DNA of 44,461 nucleotides, from the IMG/VR virus record IMGVR_UViG_3300042380_000870, positions 1 to 44,461 of that record; one strand, written 5' to 3'. Numbering within the stretch: position 1 is the stretch's first letter; each line of letters starts with the position of its first letter. Shown one piece after another: positions 26,707-34,810 of this stretch. Under the pieces are notes generated by a model. It saw only the letters and a list, made by a program, of their open reading frames with translations. It searched no databases and had not been told where the DNA came from. The DNA comes from a virus. The translations under genes were made by a program, and so were the position numbers.

Positions 26707-27330
26707 ATGACCGAGCACGCGAAATTTTTAGCGCAGGCAGACGCAGTTACTGAGCATGCGCCCGTTAGGCGGTTGTCGTGTTTAGAAGCAATGCGCGAGC
26801 GCCGCGGTGAAGTTGTTTGCTTTACACCGGCGCTTTTAGTTACTGCCGGCCGCATGCCGTTTGATCCAGCTCAAGAGTTTATCGCGCGATTTAATGTCGG
26901 CGCAGACAGTCAGCCGTTTTGCGTAGAGTTGTCTCCGGCGCACCATCCATTTTTTTCCGGTCTTGGCGTTTCTGTACTTGACGGCAAACAAATTGATTGG
27001 GATCGGCGGTTGTACGCCGCGCCTATCGCCATAGCAGAAAGTTGCTTCAATTTTATAGGCGGCATAGGCATTCACGGCGACGACTTCTACGCCAGCGCTG
27101 TAACATATGAGCTAACTATGCCTGATCCTACTGCTTCGCTGATTGGTTCTGGCGCGCAAATTCCGTTACACGTATTTGGCGTGCTCATACGCGAACGAAT
27201 AACGTATCTAGCGCCGGCCGGACATAATCCACCATACGTCACAACAGTGCCTGCAGCTGAACATATACCAGGTTTCAAAATAAGTCCGGTTACTGAGCAT
27301 GATTTAAAACGACTCAGGGGTGACACATGA
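26707..27330 (+). CDS. Hypothetical protein, 207 aa
   Basis: Unknown. The ATG is 3 bases after the resolvase stop, with little Shine-Dalgarno. The protein is beta-rich and Pro/Gly-rich in its second half, with several His and Asp residues but no recognisable active site. Its stop overlaps the next start as ATGA. Confidence 0.7.
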   Translation: MTEHAKFLAQADAVTEHAPVRRLSCLEAMRERRGEVVCFTPALLVTAGRMPFDPAQEFIARFNVGADSQPFCVELSPAHHPFFSGLGVSVLDGKQIDWDRRLYAAPIAIAESCFNFIGGIGIHGDDFYASAVTYELTMPDPTASLIGSGAQIPLHVFGVLIRERITYLAPAGHNPPYVTTVPAAEHIPGFKISPVTEHDLKRLRGDT

Positions 27331-27752
27331 GTGACAAGCCAGACAAACAGCTGAAAGAAATTAAGTTTTACGCCGCCATTTTGTACCCAGATGGCGAATA
27401 CAAAGTGGAGCAGTTTGATACGCCAGATGCGCTGGCAAATCGGCTAAAGTCGTTGGTGGATAAAGACGTCAGCGTGTTCAATTTTGCCGGCGTGCAGCTC
27501 AAGGTATCTCGGCCGCCATTCCGGCATTTATTAACGCCGTGGGGCGCTAAACCGCTATTTGACTCAAACACCACAGAGCTCGAGCCCGACGATACGGGAT
27601 ACCTCGGCGCGGATTTCATTCATCTATCTGATCCGCCACCGCTGTCTGTTCCAAAACAAAACAAGGCCGGCGGCAATGACGAGTTTTTTGACGACAAAGA
27701 AGACGCGGGGATGGGTGTGTTCGACGATATTCTGCCAGATCCAGACAGCTAA
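27327..27752 (+). CDS. Hypothetical protein, 141 aa, acidic C-terminus
   Basis: Unrecognised. It starts within the preceding stop (ATGA overlap). The N-terminal 90 residues look like a small alpha/beta fold. The final 40 are acidic and likely flexible (DDKEDAGMGVFDDILPDPDS). It is the last gene before a regulatory intergenic stretch. Confidence 0.7.
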   Translation: MSDKPDKQLKEIKFYAAILYPDGEYKVEQFDTPDALANRLKSLVDKDVSVFNFAGVQLKVSRPPFRHLLTPWGAKPLFDSNTTELEPDDTGYLGADFIHLSDPPPLSVPKQNKAGGNDEFFDDKEDAGMGVFDDILPDPDS

Positions 27753-27769
27753 ATTTTTGCCAAAATGCT

Positions 27770-27788
27770 GGCATATTTGTTGTGGTAT
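27770..27788 (+). promoter_or_regulatory. Promoter-like motif GGCATATTT-N5-GGTAT, copy 1
   Basis: GGCATATTT, five bases, then GGTAT. The same arrangement with identical spacing occurs at 43190-43208. Both lie in intergenic DNA upstream of genes with strong Shine-Dalgarnos. The site overlaps a small inverted repeat (TGCCA and TGGCA, 27759-27774). No good -35 hexamer is visible, so an extended -10 or a phage-specific promoter is likely. Confidence 0.55.
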
Positions 27789-27844
27789 CTCTTTCTGATC
27801 AAGCAACAAATAATTAGGAGTTTCTCCACTGGAGGTTGAATGAG

Positions 27845-28078
27845 TTGAACCAAGTTTACGATACGTTCAGGGCGGTTGTTTACAACGGCCGCCCTGTCAA
27901 AGCTCAACGGAAGGTAGGCAGCCAAATTCGATGGCGTGACTATCAGGGAAACGTTGAGTTTGTATCGGAACGCGCGTGGTTGGATAATACGCGTGAAGTG
28001 TTTGTCCCCAAAAAACTAGGCACGCGGGAACACGTGCTTCGGAATTGGGGGCAGTATTGCAAGTACTGTAATACTTAG
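27845..28078 (+). CDS. Hypothetical protein, 77 aa (non-ATG start)
   Basis: Unrecognised small basic protein with Arg/Trp-rich segments and C-terminal CKYC. The start is odd: the strong GGAGG at 27831-27835 is best placed for TTG 27845 (9-base spacing). An ATG at 27840 in another frame opens only a two-codon reading frame ending in TGA 27846-27848. TTG 27836 is too close to GGAGG. Weak initiation or coupling through the minicistron is possible. The next gene follows 19 bases after the stop. Confidence 0.6.
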   Translation: MNQVYDTFRAVVYNGRPVKAQRKVGSQIRWRDYQGNVEFVSERAWLDNTREVFVPKKLGTREHVLRNWGQYCKYCNT

Positions 28079-28097
28079 TAAAGAATGGAGTAGCTGA

Positions 28098-29357
28098 ATG
28101 ACCCAGGTCAATCAAAAGCAGGTTCGTTCTTATCGCAAGCCGGGCAAGAAAAATAACCCGGAAAATTCTGCGCATCCGCCGATGGACGAGCGGACGGCGC
28201 GGCAGCTCAAGCGACACCGCGATCTCATGGCCCAGTACGACGAGATCGCGCATCGCCTAGTTGGTCGTATTGCGATGGAAATCCTGCCGGGGCAAGGGAG
28301 TGCTCATGACCCCTTCATGTTCCGGCCGGTTCACAAGGAACTTCCAAAGTTCCGTGGCCGGCCTACGTTCGTGCTGTTGCACGTTGTGCGGCACGATCGT
28401 TTGATCATTTCCGAGGTGGAAAGCCATCCGGTGAATGGTAAATTAAATTACGCCGTAAAGCGGTGGTATGACTTCGGTCTGCCCCCGACTCGCGGCGCCG
28501 AGTTCCCGAGGCTTGATGGTCCTGAGAATCATGTGTTGCTCACCGCGGGCAACAACCTTCTGCAGGAACTCATCAACACGGTCGAGCAGTCGACCGACAC
28601 GCTGCAGACGCCCGCGCTTCCGCAGCTGTTGATTATGCTCGATGCCGTGAGAATCGACGAAGCCAAGCTTGCGGGCTTGGTCGAGTCGATTAATCCGCCG
28701 GAGCTCAGGCCGGTTTACGCGCAGAAGAAGCGCGAAGCGGCTGAAGTAATTTCACTCGGCGAACTCTTCGGAGACGCTGAGGTTCTCAAGGACGCCGAAA
28801 TTGCTGCCGGGTTCCGACAGCAGCGGGCCTATGAGAACTACGAGAACCTTCTCGGATCGCACGAGATCAACCCCGCGAGGAAAATCTTCCTCGCGAGGAA
28901 TCCCGCGCGTTATGTCTTGAAGGCTGCGGGGCTGGCCGACGACTGGGCGATGACTGCCGACGAGGCTGTTGTCGAGCAGCTGCTCGCCAAAATGCGGGAG
29001 TCGCTCCCGCTGCCAGAGATGGCCACTGACTCGGACTTGATCGACGGGTTGTCAGATCCGACCAAGCCGCTGAGTTTTGGTGTGCCGGTTGATCGGCTGC
29101 CTACCTCGGTGATTATCCGCGCCATGCGTGCGGCAATTCCGGCAGGTAAGGCCGTTCACAAGCACGTCACCGACGACGAGCTTGTGGATGCGGCAAAGAA
29201 GCCGTATGAACCGCTCGTGGTTCATGCGTATTCGAAGATCCAAATCGTCCGTGCAGACGACCTTCGAGTGCTTCCGTCCTACGCGACGGGCGGTTTCTTT
29301 CCCGCGGTGTTCGATGTGGTAGCGCCCGCTCAGACCGTGGAGCTGGCCTGCGAGTAG
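28098..29357 (+). CDS. Abundant protein of unknown family, 419 aa
   Basis: Not recognised. It has the GC-rich, C/G-ending codon use that also marks the 471-aa gene at 16453, pointing to high expression. TGGAG precedes the ATG. The N-terminal 50 residues are basic. A mixed alpha/beta middle follows, then helical repeats rich in Leu, Ala and Glu, and a beta-rich end. No membrane, nucleotide or metal site is seen. It is not adjacent to head genes in an arrangement that would identify a major capsid protein. An abundant DNA-binding or structural protein is possible. Confidence 0.78.
   Translation: MTQVNQKQVRSYRKPGKKNNPENSAHPPMDERTARQLKRHRDLMAQYDEIAHRLVGRIAMEILPGQGSAHDPFMFRPVHKELPKFRGRPTFVLLHVVRHDRLIISEVESHPVNGKLNYAVKRWYDFGLPPTRGAEFPRLDGPENHVLLTAGNNLLQELINTVEQSTDTLQTPALPQLLIMLDAVRIDEAKLAGLVESINPPELRPVYAQKKREAAEVISLGELFGDAEVLKDAEIAAGFRQQRAYENYENLLGSHEINPARKIFLARNPARYVLKAAGLADDWAMTADEAVVEQLLAKMRESLPLPEMATDSDLIDGLSDPTKPLSFGVPVDRLPTSVIIRAMRAAIPAGKAVHKHVTDDELVDAAKKPYEPLVVHAYSKIQIVRADDLRVLPSYATGGFFPAVFDVVAPAQTVELACE
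28874..28895 (+). repeat. Intragenic hairpin in the 419-aa gene
   Basis: CGCGAGGAA (28874-28882) and TTCCTCGCG (28887-28895) pair perfectly around loop AATC. It encodes part of the near-repeat NPARKIFLARNPAR. No T-run follows. Confidence 0.8.
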
Positions 29358-29361
29358 TTGT

Positions 29362-29649
29362 ATGAGACACTTTCTCCAACCCGCTGGGAAACTATTGGCA
29401 TGGCTCCTTAAACAGGATGCCGCGCCAAGCGTTATCCCGGTATTTCCCGACGACGTCGAGATTGGGTTGGTTGTGGCGTATCTGCTGAATGGGACTTGTT
29501 ATGCCGAAGTGCTGACAAGTAAAGAACAATTGTTCGCAGTTTGCGGCAAGGGCTTCCCATACGGCAGGTTGTTCTTCCACGTAAAAAAGGATAGTCTCTT
29601 CCTGGTCTGCCCGCAGCTGTCCAGGAAATCTTTTGGGGAGCCGGCGTAA
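29362..29649 (+). CDS. Hypothetical protein, 95 aa
   Basis: Unknown. It starts 4 bases after the 419-aa gene and shares its transcript. Three cysteines and several aromatic residues are spread through a compact beta-rich sequence. The TAA stop is the loop of the terminator that ends the unit. Confidence 0.7.
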   Translation: MRHFLQPAGKLLAWLLKQDAAPSVIPVFPDDVEIGLVVAYLLNGTCYAEVLTSKEQLFAVCGKGFPYGRLFFHVKKDSLFLVCPQLSRKSFGEPA

Positions 29650-29667
29650 GCCGGCCCCCCTTTTTTT
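29635..29667 (+). terminator. Strong Rho-independent terminator with stop codon in its tetraloop
   Basis: GCCGGC 29640-29645 and GCCGGC 29650-29655 form a 6-bp stem closed by loop GTAA, which contains the TAA stop (29647-29649). GGGG upstream and CCCC downstream extend it to about 10 bp around a bulged A. Seven T residues follow (29661-29667), then AGCTAT. Confidence 0.92.
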
Positions 29668-29683
29668 AGCTATCGGAGCTTTT

Positions 29684-30577
29684 ATGGCAACGCCAACAGG
29701 ATACAAAGACCCAGCACAAGAAAAGTTATTAAGTGGGTTATCGGTGGCTGACGCGGTTGGTGTCCGCGGTATGCGCGGACTTAAAGGCGCAATAGTGTCC
29801 GCCGCCGGCGTTGATGGTCGTCCGTCAAACTTTAACCCGCACGATACGCAGCATATCGTAATTAACGTAGAACCCGATATCGCCGGCGGCCGATGCTTAA
29901 CGTTGGCGCAGTTTACTAAGAGCTCAGTAGCGCAAGCTTTAGCCGCCGCAGCAAGTAAAGTACAAGGCAGCGACATCGTATCTGTCAGAGAAAGGACCGC
30001 TATGGCATTTGAAGAGCTGGCAAAAATTGCTAATTCTGGCGTACAAAAAACAACTGCTGTGCCGCCTCCCGTCCCGCCCGCCAAGCCAAAAGCTGCGGTC
30101 GCGCTTGAACATCCGCAGGATATACCAGAAACAGATTACGCGCCGATTGAGACAATCGATCGTACGTATAGTCCAATGGCGGCGTTTGGACTTAAAAAAC
30201 AGCAAACAGTTACTGGGCGCGTTCCTGTTATTTCGCAAAAAGCAAATGCCGGCCCGCCAAACAAACTCGTTTATTTTGAAAAAGAGGGAATTGGCACTGT
30301 TCCCGCGTTTTTTCACGATATTGTTGTGGACGTGTCTTTTGACGACGAAAATTTGACTGAAAGCGGCTTTATTGTGCTCGTTTACGACTTGCGCTTTGAT
30401 CAAGCGGCCGCACGCTGGTTTCCCCCGTCTAATGATCCATACAAGCGCCCGTGGGCGGTACAGATTAATAATGATCGCCGGCTGTATCTTGTTCATACAA
30501 CCGGATTTCAGTATGTTTATGATGAACGCGAGTTCTGTGTATTACTTGTTGAAAAAGCCGTTGAATCGGAGCTGTGA
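29684..30577 (+). CDS. Hypothetical protein, 297 aa, probably structural
   Basis: The start is ATG 29684 with CGGAG just upstream; an in-frame ATG at 29633 lies inside the terminator. The N-terminal 120 residues are Gly/Ala-rich. A proline-rich linker (VPPPVPPAKPK) follows, then a beta-rich C-terminal domain with several Trp and Tyr. The domain layout and its position just before the portal gene suggest a virion protein, but no family is recognised. Confidence 0.7.
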   Translation: MATPTGYKDPAQEKLLSGLSVADAVGVRGMRGLKGAIVSAAGVDGRPSNFNPHDTQHIVINVEPDIAGGRCLTLAQFTKSSVAQALAAAASKVQGSDIVSVRERTAMAFEELAKIANSGVQKTTAVPPPVPPAKPKAAVALEHPQDIPETDYAPIETIDRTYSPMAAFGLKKQQTVTGRVPVISQKANAGPPNKLVYFEKEGIGTVPAFFHDIVVDVSFDDENLTESGFIVLVYDLRFDQAAARWFPPSNDPYKRPWAVQINNDRRLYLVHTTGFQYVYDEREFCVLLVEKAVESEL

Positions 30578-30578
30578 C

Positions 30579-30752
30579 ATGGAAAAAATGGGTGTCGTTC
30601 GCCCGGATATAACACCCCAGGTTGAACCGACTAAATCCGCGAATTGCGCCGATCCGCAAATTGTGGATAATAAACGGCATAAAATCGAGGAGCTGGACGC
30701 CGATTTTCGCAAACAAGCTGCGACCCGTGCGACCGATTCTCTAAACAAGTAA
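30579..30752 (+). CDS. Small hypothetical protein, 57 aa
   Basis: A short gene that begins one base after the preceding stop and ends 15 bases before the portal start. The protein is charged and helical (KIEELDADFRKQA), with no hydrophobic segment. It could be a portal-associated helper, by position only. No good Shine-Dalgarno is visible. Confidence 0.6.
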   Translation: MEKMGVVRPDITPQVEPTKSANCADPQIVDNKRHKIEELDADFRKQAATRATDSLNK

Positions 30753-30767
30753 ACCGGAATCTATATC

Positions 30768-32693
30768 GTGGCTTATCTAAGCTCGAATAATTTTGCCACT
30801 TCCGGCCCTGGCGTATCCGCTGACGACCGGTTTCCGGACCCGTTCTGCGACATTGCGTCGCTTTCTATGCCTGAATCGATTCAGGCTGCGCTGCGCTGGT
30901 GCGAGTTCATTATGAACTGCAACGGCTTGTACCGGCAGGCCGTTGACCGTGTTGTGTCGTATTTTTTGACAGACATCCACGTAAGCGAAGACGGCAAAAA
31001 CAAACTCGGCCGGGAAGAAAAAGACAAGTACGTCGAATTTTTTGAGAACACGCTAGGCATTAAAAACGCGTTGCACTCCGTCGCCATGGACTATCTAACC
31101 TATGGCAATAGTTTTACCAGCGTTTTGGTGCCGTTCAAACGCTATTTGTCTTGTAAGCGGTGCAGCTTAGAGATGCCGCTAGCGCAAGTGTTCAACAAAC
31201 CCGCGTGTAAATTCAAATGGCAAGAATTTGAGTTTCACGCCACTTGTCCGCAATGTCATTATGCCGGCCCGTGGACGCATATCGACCGGCGAAGTGGTGA
31301 CGCCGGTGATCTCAAAATCAAGCGGTGGAATCCGCATGAGATGGAACTGATTTGGGATCCGTATACCGACGAAGTCAGATATGTGTGGCGCATTTCTGAA
31401 GAGTATCGCGCCTTAATTCGACAGGGGCATTTGCACCACTTGGAGCGCGCCAGCTGGGAAGTAATTCAAGCTGTCAAAGACAACCAGAATTTGATGTTCG
31501 ACAAGGACGTCATTTTTCATCTGAAAGAAGACGCGCTCGCTGGTTTACGTAATCGCGGCTGGGGCATATCTCGTATTCTGGCTAACTTTCGACAAGCCTG
31601 GTATGTGCAGATTCTCATGCGCTACAACGAGGCTGTTGCCTTGGATTACGTTATTCCGTTTCGCGTAATCACGCCGGCGCCACGCGGCGGCGACGCAGCT
31701 TCAAGCGATCCCGTACATACGATTAATCTCAGCAATTTTACCGGGCGCGTACAGGCAATGCTGCGCGCACGAAGGCTTGACCCGGCCCGCTGGAACGTGT
31801 TACCGTTCCCTGTCAATTATCAGGCACTTGGCGGCGATGCATCACAGCTTGCGCCGAAAGACCTGTTAGATCAGGGCTTTGACACATTGTTGAAGTGTAT
31901 CGGTATGCCGGTTGAGCTGTTTAACGGAAGCTTGACGATGCAAGCTGCCCCTGCGGCGCTTAGATTGTTCGAGGCAAACTGGGCGCATTTACCGCACAAT
32001 TTAAACCGTTTTCTGGCGAATGTCGCGTCTGCTGTTGCCAGAGTTAAATCTTGGGAGCCGGCAGCTGTGCGACTAATGCGCGTAACGCACGCAGACGATC
32101 TAAACCGGCAGATGGCAAAGCTGCAGCTGATGATGGGTCAGCAAATCAGCAAGACCACGGGCCTCAAATCTATCGGACTCGACTACGACGAAGAGACAAA
32201 GCAGCTTCTCGAAGAAGAAAAGATTTACGCAGAAGAACAAACCAAAATGCAGCGCGAGATGGAACAGGCGCAGCAGATGGACGCGCTTTCACAGTCCGCC
32301 GGCCCAGCAGTTGGCGGCGTAGGCGCTCCGGGCGCGGGGGCGACAGGGATGCCGCAACAACCGGGCATGACGCCCGCCCCGCCCGGCCCGCCAGCGAATC
32401 CCGTCGATCAGTTCATCATGCAGCGACAAAATACGCCAAATGTGCCGCGCACACCAGAGGATTTGCAAGCTCAAGCGCAGTTGCTTGCGCAGCAGATACT
32501 GTCGCTGCCTGAGTCTGTAAAAGACAGCCAGCTTATCAAACTGAAGAAGACAGATCCCACAATGCACGCACTAGTGCGCAGCATCATCGAAGACATCCGA
32601 CAACAAGCGCAGGTTGAAGGCGGCGCGCAGCTTATGGCGCAGCAGTATGGCCAGCCAGCCGGCGGACAAGGCCCGCTACCGCCTGGGCCGTAG
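30768..32693 (+). CDS. Portal protein, 641 aa (GTG start)
   Basis: Portal-type sequence. After a helical N-terminus (ALRWCEFIMNCNGLYRQAVDRVVSYF), the stem and wing region includes YLTYGNSF, a motif common in portals. A later region reads GWGISRILANFRQAWY, then GMPVELFNGS and a helical crown with Gln/Glu-rich coil. The C-terminus is Gln/Pro/Gly-rich and flexible. A CKRC...CPQC pair near residues 130-165 suggests an unusual zinc-binding insertion. Twelve copies would form the head vertex through which DNA is packaged. It is the clearest virion gene in the window; terminase and capsid genes must lie elsewhere. Confidence 0.86.
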   Translation: MAYLSSNNFATSGPGVSADDRFPDPFCDIASLSMPESIQAALRWCEFIMNCNGLYRQAVDRVVSYFLTDIHVSEDGKNKLGREEKDKYVEFFENTLGIKNALHSVAMDYLTYGNSFTSVLVPFKRYLSCKRCSLEMPLAQVFNKPACKFKWQEFEFHATCPQCHYAGPWTHIDRRSGDAGDLKIKRWNPHEMELIWDPYTDEVRYVWRISEEYRALIRQGHLHHLERASWEVIQAVKDNQNLMFDKDVIFHLKEDALAGLRNRGWGISRILANFRQAWYVQILMRYNEAVALDYVIPFRVITPAPRGGDAASSDPVHTINLSNFTGRVQAMLRARRLDPARWNVLPFPVNYQALGGDASQLAPKDLLDQGFDTLLKCIGMPVELFNGSLTMQAAPAALRLFEANWAHLPHNLNRFLANVASAVARVKSWEPAAVRLMRVTHADDLNRQMAKLQLMMGQQISKTTGLKSIGLDYDEETKQLLEEEKIYAEEQTKMQREMEQAQQMDALSQSAGPAVGGVGAPGAGATGMPQQPGMTPAPPGPPANPVDQFIMQRQNTPNVPRTPEDLQAQAQLLAQQILSLPESVKDSQLIKLKKTDPTMHALVRSIIEDIRQQAQVEGGAQLMAQQYGQPAGGQGPLPPGP

Positions 32694-32706
32694 TAGAGGC
32701 CCAATA

Positions 32707-33747
32707 ATGCGTGTCGGCATTTATACACACTACGCGCACTGTGACCAGGCCTATTTAGCTGCAAGACTGGCGCTGCTGTTGCAGAAACTTGGCGCAGAGT
32801 TCGATATCTACTCCGATAATACGCCGGGTTTTTTGGGTCTACCGTGCGACAGCGCCGTAGTGACACGCAACATAATCAAATACACCGAGTGGGCTAAAAA
32901 ACAGCGCGTAATTATTTGGACGCACGTTCCGCCCATAGAGCAAATAAATTACGCAAAGCGCAAAAACATAAAAACAGTAGTAGCACCGATGTGGCAGGAG
33001 CTAGTTAGGCCGTTCAAAAAAACGCTCCAACGCGCTGATCACGTAATTACGATGAGCGCAGAATGCCAAATGCTCTTTTCTGAGATATTCAAATTGCGCT
33101 CTGCTGAGTTAATTCCGTTTGATCCGGGTTTGCCTGTTTTCAAAAAATCCGGAACTGTAAATGCGCGCAATGTCCGTATTTTTTTGCCGTGGTTTGATCG
33201 AAACGCTAAATGTACTTCCGCGGCATTTATCGCATCGTTGCGGTTTCTTATCGAACATATGGAAGAGGCGTATCTAACAGTAGCTATAACGCCAAGTCAA
33301 TTCTCGCCCTCAATAGTCAAGTTTTTCTTGACGCTTCAGCGGCGTTGCAAAAATCGCGTAAGTATTTTGCGCGGCGTACCGGTAGTTTCTAGGGCGCATT
33401 TGTATTCCGCGCACGACATTACGCTACTACCGGCGGAGTGCGACAATTACGGGCTCTGCGCTATAACGTCTATCACGATGGGTACGCCGGTTTTAGCTAC
33501 AGCTATTTCTCCGCAAACAGATTTTTTGTTCCCAGACGTCAATTCTGTGCTGGTAAAGACTGACATAGACTACGACGAAAATGGCGTAGCTCATGCACTA
33601 CCAGACTACGACAAATTCATGTACGTACTACAAGAGCTTGTGGCTGAACCGCGACATATCCAGCGGTTAAATCACAAAACAAACTACAACTTAAACGCCC
33701 GCAAGAATGCGTTTGAAATGAGCTGGACAAACATATTCGACGCATGA
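32707..33747 (+). CDS. Glycosyltransferase, GT-B fold (GT4-like), 346 aa
   Basis: The start ATG 32707 is preferred over an in-frame ATG at 32614 inside the portal gene. The N-terminal lobe opens MRVGIYTHYAHCDQAYLAARL, a GT-B first strand and helix. The C-terminal lobe has LLPAECDNYGLCAITSITMGTPVLA, the GT4-type E-x7-E nucleotide-sugar site. The protein is soluble and cytoplasmic. Acceptor and sugar are unknown. Such enzymes in phages modify DNA, capsid or host glycans. It lies between the portal and other virion genes. Confidence 0.83.
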   Translation: MRVGIYTHYAHCDQAYLAARLALLLQKLGAEFDIYSDNTPGFLGLPCDSAVVTRNIIKYTEWAKKQRVIIWTHVPPIEQINYAKRKNIKTVVAPMWQELVRPFKKTLQRADHVITMSAECQMLFSEIFKLRSAELIPFDPGLPVFKKSGTVNARNVRIFLPWFDRNAKCTSAAFIASLRFLIEHMEEAYLTVAITPSQFSPSIVKFFLTLQRRCKNRVSILRGVPVVSRAHLYSAHDITLLPAECDNYGLCAITSITMGTPVLATAISPQTDFLFPDVNSVLVKTDIDYDENGVAHALPDYDKFMYVLQELVAEPRHIQRLNHKTNYNLNARKNAFEMSWTNIFDA

Positions 33748-33772
33748 CGGGCGTTGGCGCATGGAGGTGCCG

Positions 33773-34519
33773 ATGACCAAGCAAGTATTGCAAATTACGA
33801 CAACTGTTAATTTTGCCCGCGAAGCTTACGGCAATGAAAAAACAAACGCCGATTGCGAAATAACAACGTATTGCCTTGCCGTCGCAAAGCTGGCAGAGCA
33901 GATAGCGCAACAGCTCTTTAAAGACATGCGCAGCGACATTGTTCCGCCAGATAAACACGACATTATTGAAAGTATTGTGCATGCCGCGGTTCTTAGCGAA
34001 GCCGTTGGCGTAGCCCGACGAACGTTTGAAAATATTGCCGCGATAACAAACGTACAAATTGCGTCCATGGTATCTACGCTTACGCGCGACTATCGCATGG
34101 TCGAGACTAAGCGCGATATAGAGTATCGCGGCCGGTTAAGCGTAAGCCCGTTAGCCACACAAATTGTTGCGGTCGCGGGAATCATTTGTAACGGCAAAAG
34201 TGTCATCAAATTTTTGCAGAAAAACGGGCTTGCAGCAGTTCCTAAGTCGCGTAAAATCCTTGCGCAGCTAGATGGCGATCTACTAGCCGTTCATGCCGTG
34301 TCGCGCTATTACACACTTAGGTTGTACGCGCACGCTGCCAGAAATTTAATCGCTGACGCCAATCAGTTAATCAAAAAGCTGAAGGCCGACGCGAAGCTTG
34401 CGCGGTTAGTGGAAAAAAGCACCGAAGGCATCAGGACACGTCACGCAGCGAAACAAGCATCGGCGGCTAACGAGGAAAAGAAAAATGCAAGAAAAAAAGC
34501 TTCTAGACGCAATTCGTGA
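33773..34519 (+). CDS. Hypothetical protein, 248 aa, basic C-terminus
   Basis: Unknown. GGAGGT at 33763-33768 lies inside a possible upstream ATG (33761), so ATG 33773 is the likely start. The protein is helix-rich with an Ala/Lys-rich basic C-terminal tail (KKNARKKASRRN), suggesting nucleic-acid or membrane contact. It overlaps the next gene by 35 bases. Confidence 0.7.
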   Translation: MTKQVLQITTTVNFAREAYGNEKTNADCEITTYCLAVAKLAEQIAQQLFKDMRSDIVPPDKHDIIESIVHAAVLSEAVGVARRTFENIAAITNVQIASMVSTLTRDYRMVETKRDIEYRGRLSVSPLATQIVAVAGIICNGKSVIKFLQKNGLAAVPKSRKILAQLDGDLLAVHAVSRYYTLRLYAHAARNLIADANQLIKKLKADAKLARLVEKSTEGIRTRHAAKQASAANEEKKNARKKASRRNS

Positions 34520-34802
34520 CGAGTATGCTACAGCCAATCCCGGCGCTGTAGTCGAGGGTGGTGTAATAAACCACTTTTGCGAGTTTGCAAACAATTGGCT
34601 ATTAACAAAGGGCGTGGTCGGCGTTGGCCAGACCGTCGACGGCTTTGCGATTAGATTTTCTGATGGCAGCGAATACATTCTTGCGGCAAATACGCCAACC
34701 GATGTAACGCCAGGCGCGCCCGTGCAGATAACAGGGCAAGCGTCTAGAAATCAACGCACCATGCCCGATACGACACGCAGCGTAAACATCACTGGCCGTT
34801 AA
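34485..34802 (+). CDS. Hypothetical protein, 105 aa
   Basis: Unrecognised. It starts inside the end of the previous gene. The protein is compact, with a Lys/Glu-rich N-terminus and a beta-rich second half. GAGG lies upstream inside the previous gene. The next gene, thymidylate kinase, starts 8 bases after its stop. Confidence 0.65.
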   Translation: MQEKKLLDAIRDEYATANPGAVVEGGVINHFCEFANNWLLTKGVVGVGQTVDGFAIRFSDGSEYILAANTPTDVTPGAPVQITGQASRNQRTMPDTTRSVNITGR

Positions 34803-34810
34803 GGAACAAC

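Noticed and set aside
27770-27788. Sigma-54 promoter
   Set aside because: GG is present, but GC is not found 10 bases later in either copy.
28098-29357. Major capsid protein
   Set aside because: High expression fits, but the sequence has no capsid-fold signature that I recognise and the head genes near the portal do not include it.
32051-32512. 153-aa + strand frame inside the portal gene
   Set aside because: Composition is Arg-rich and typical of a shadow frame; the portal frame has clear family motifs.
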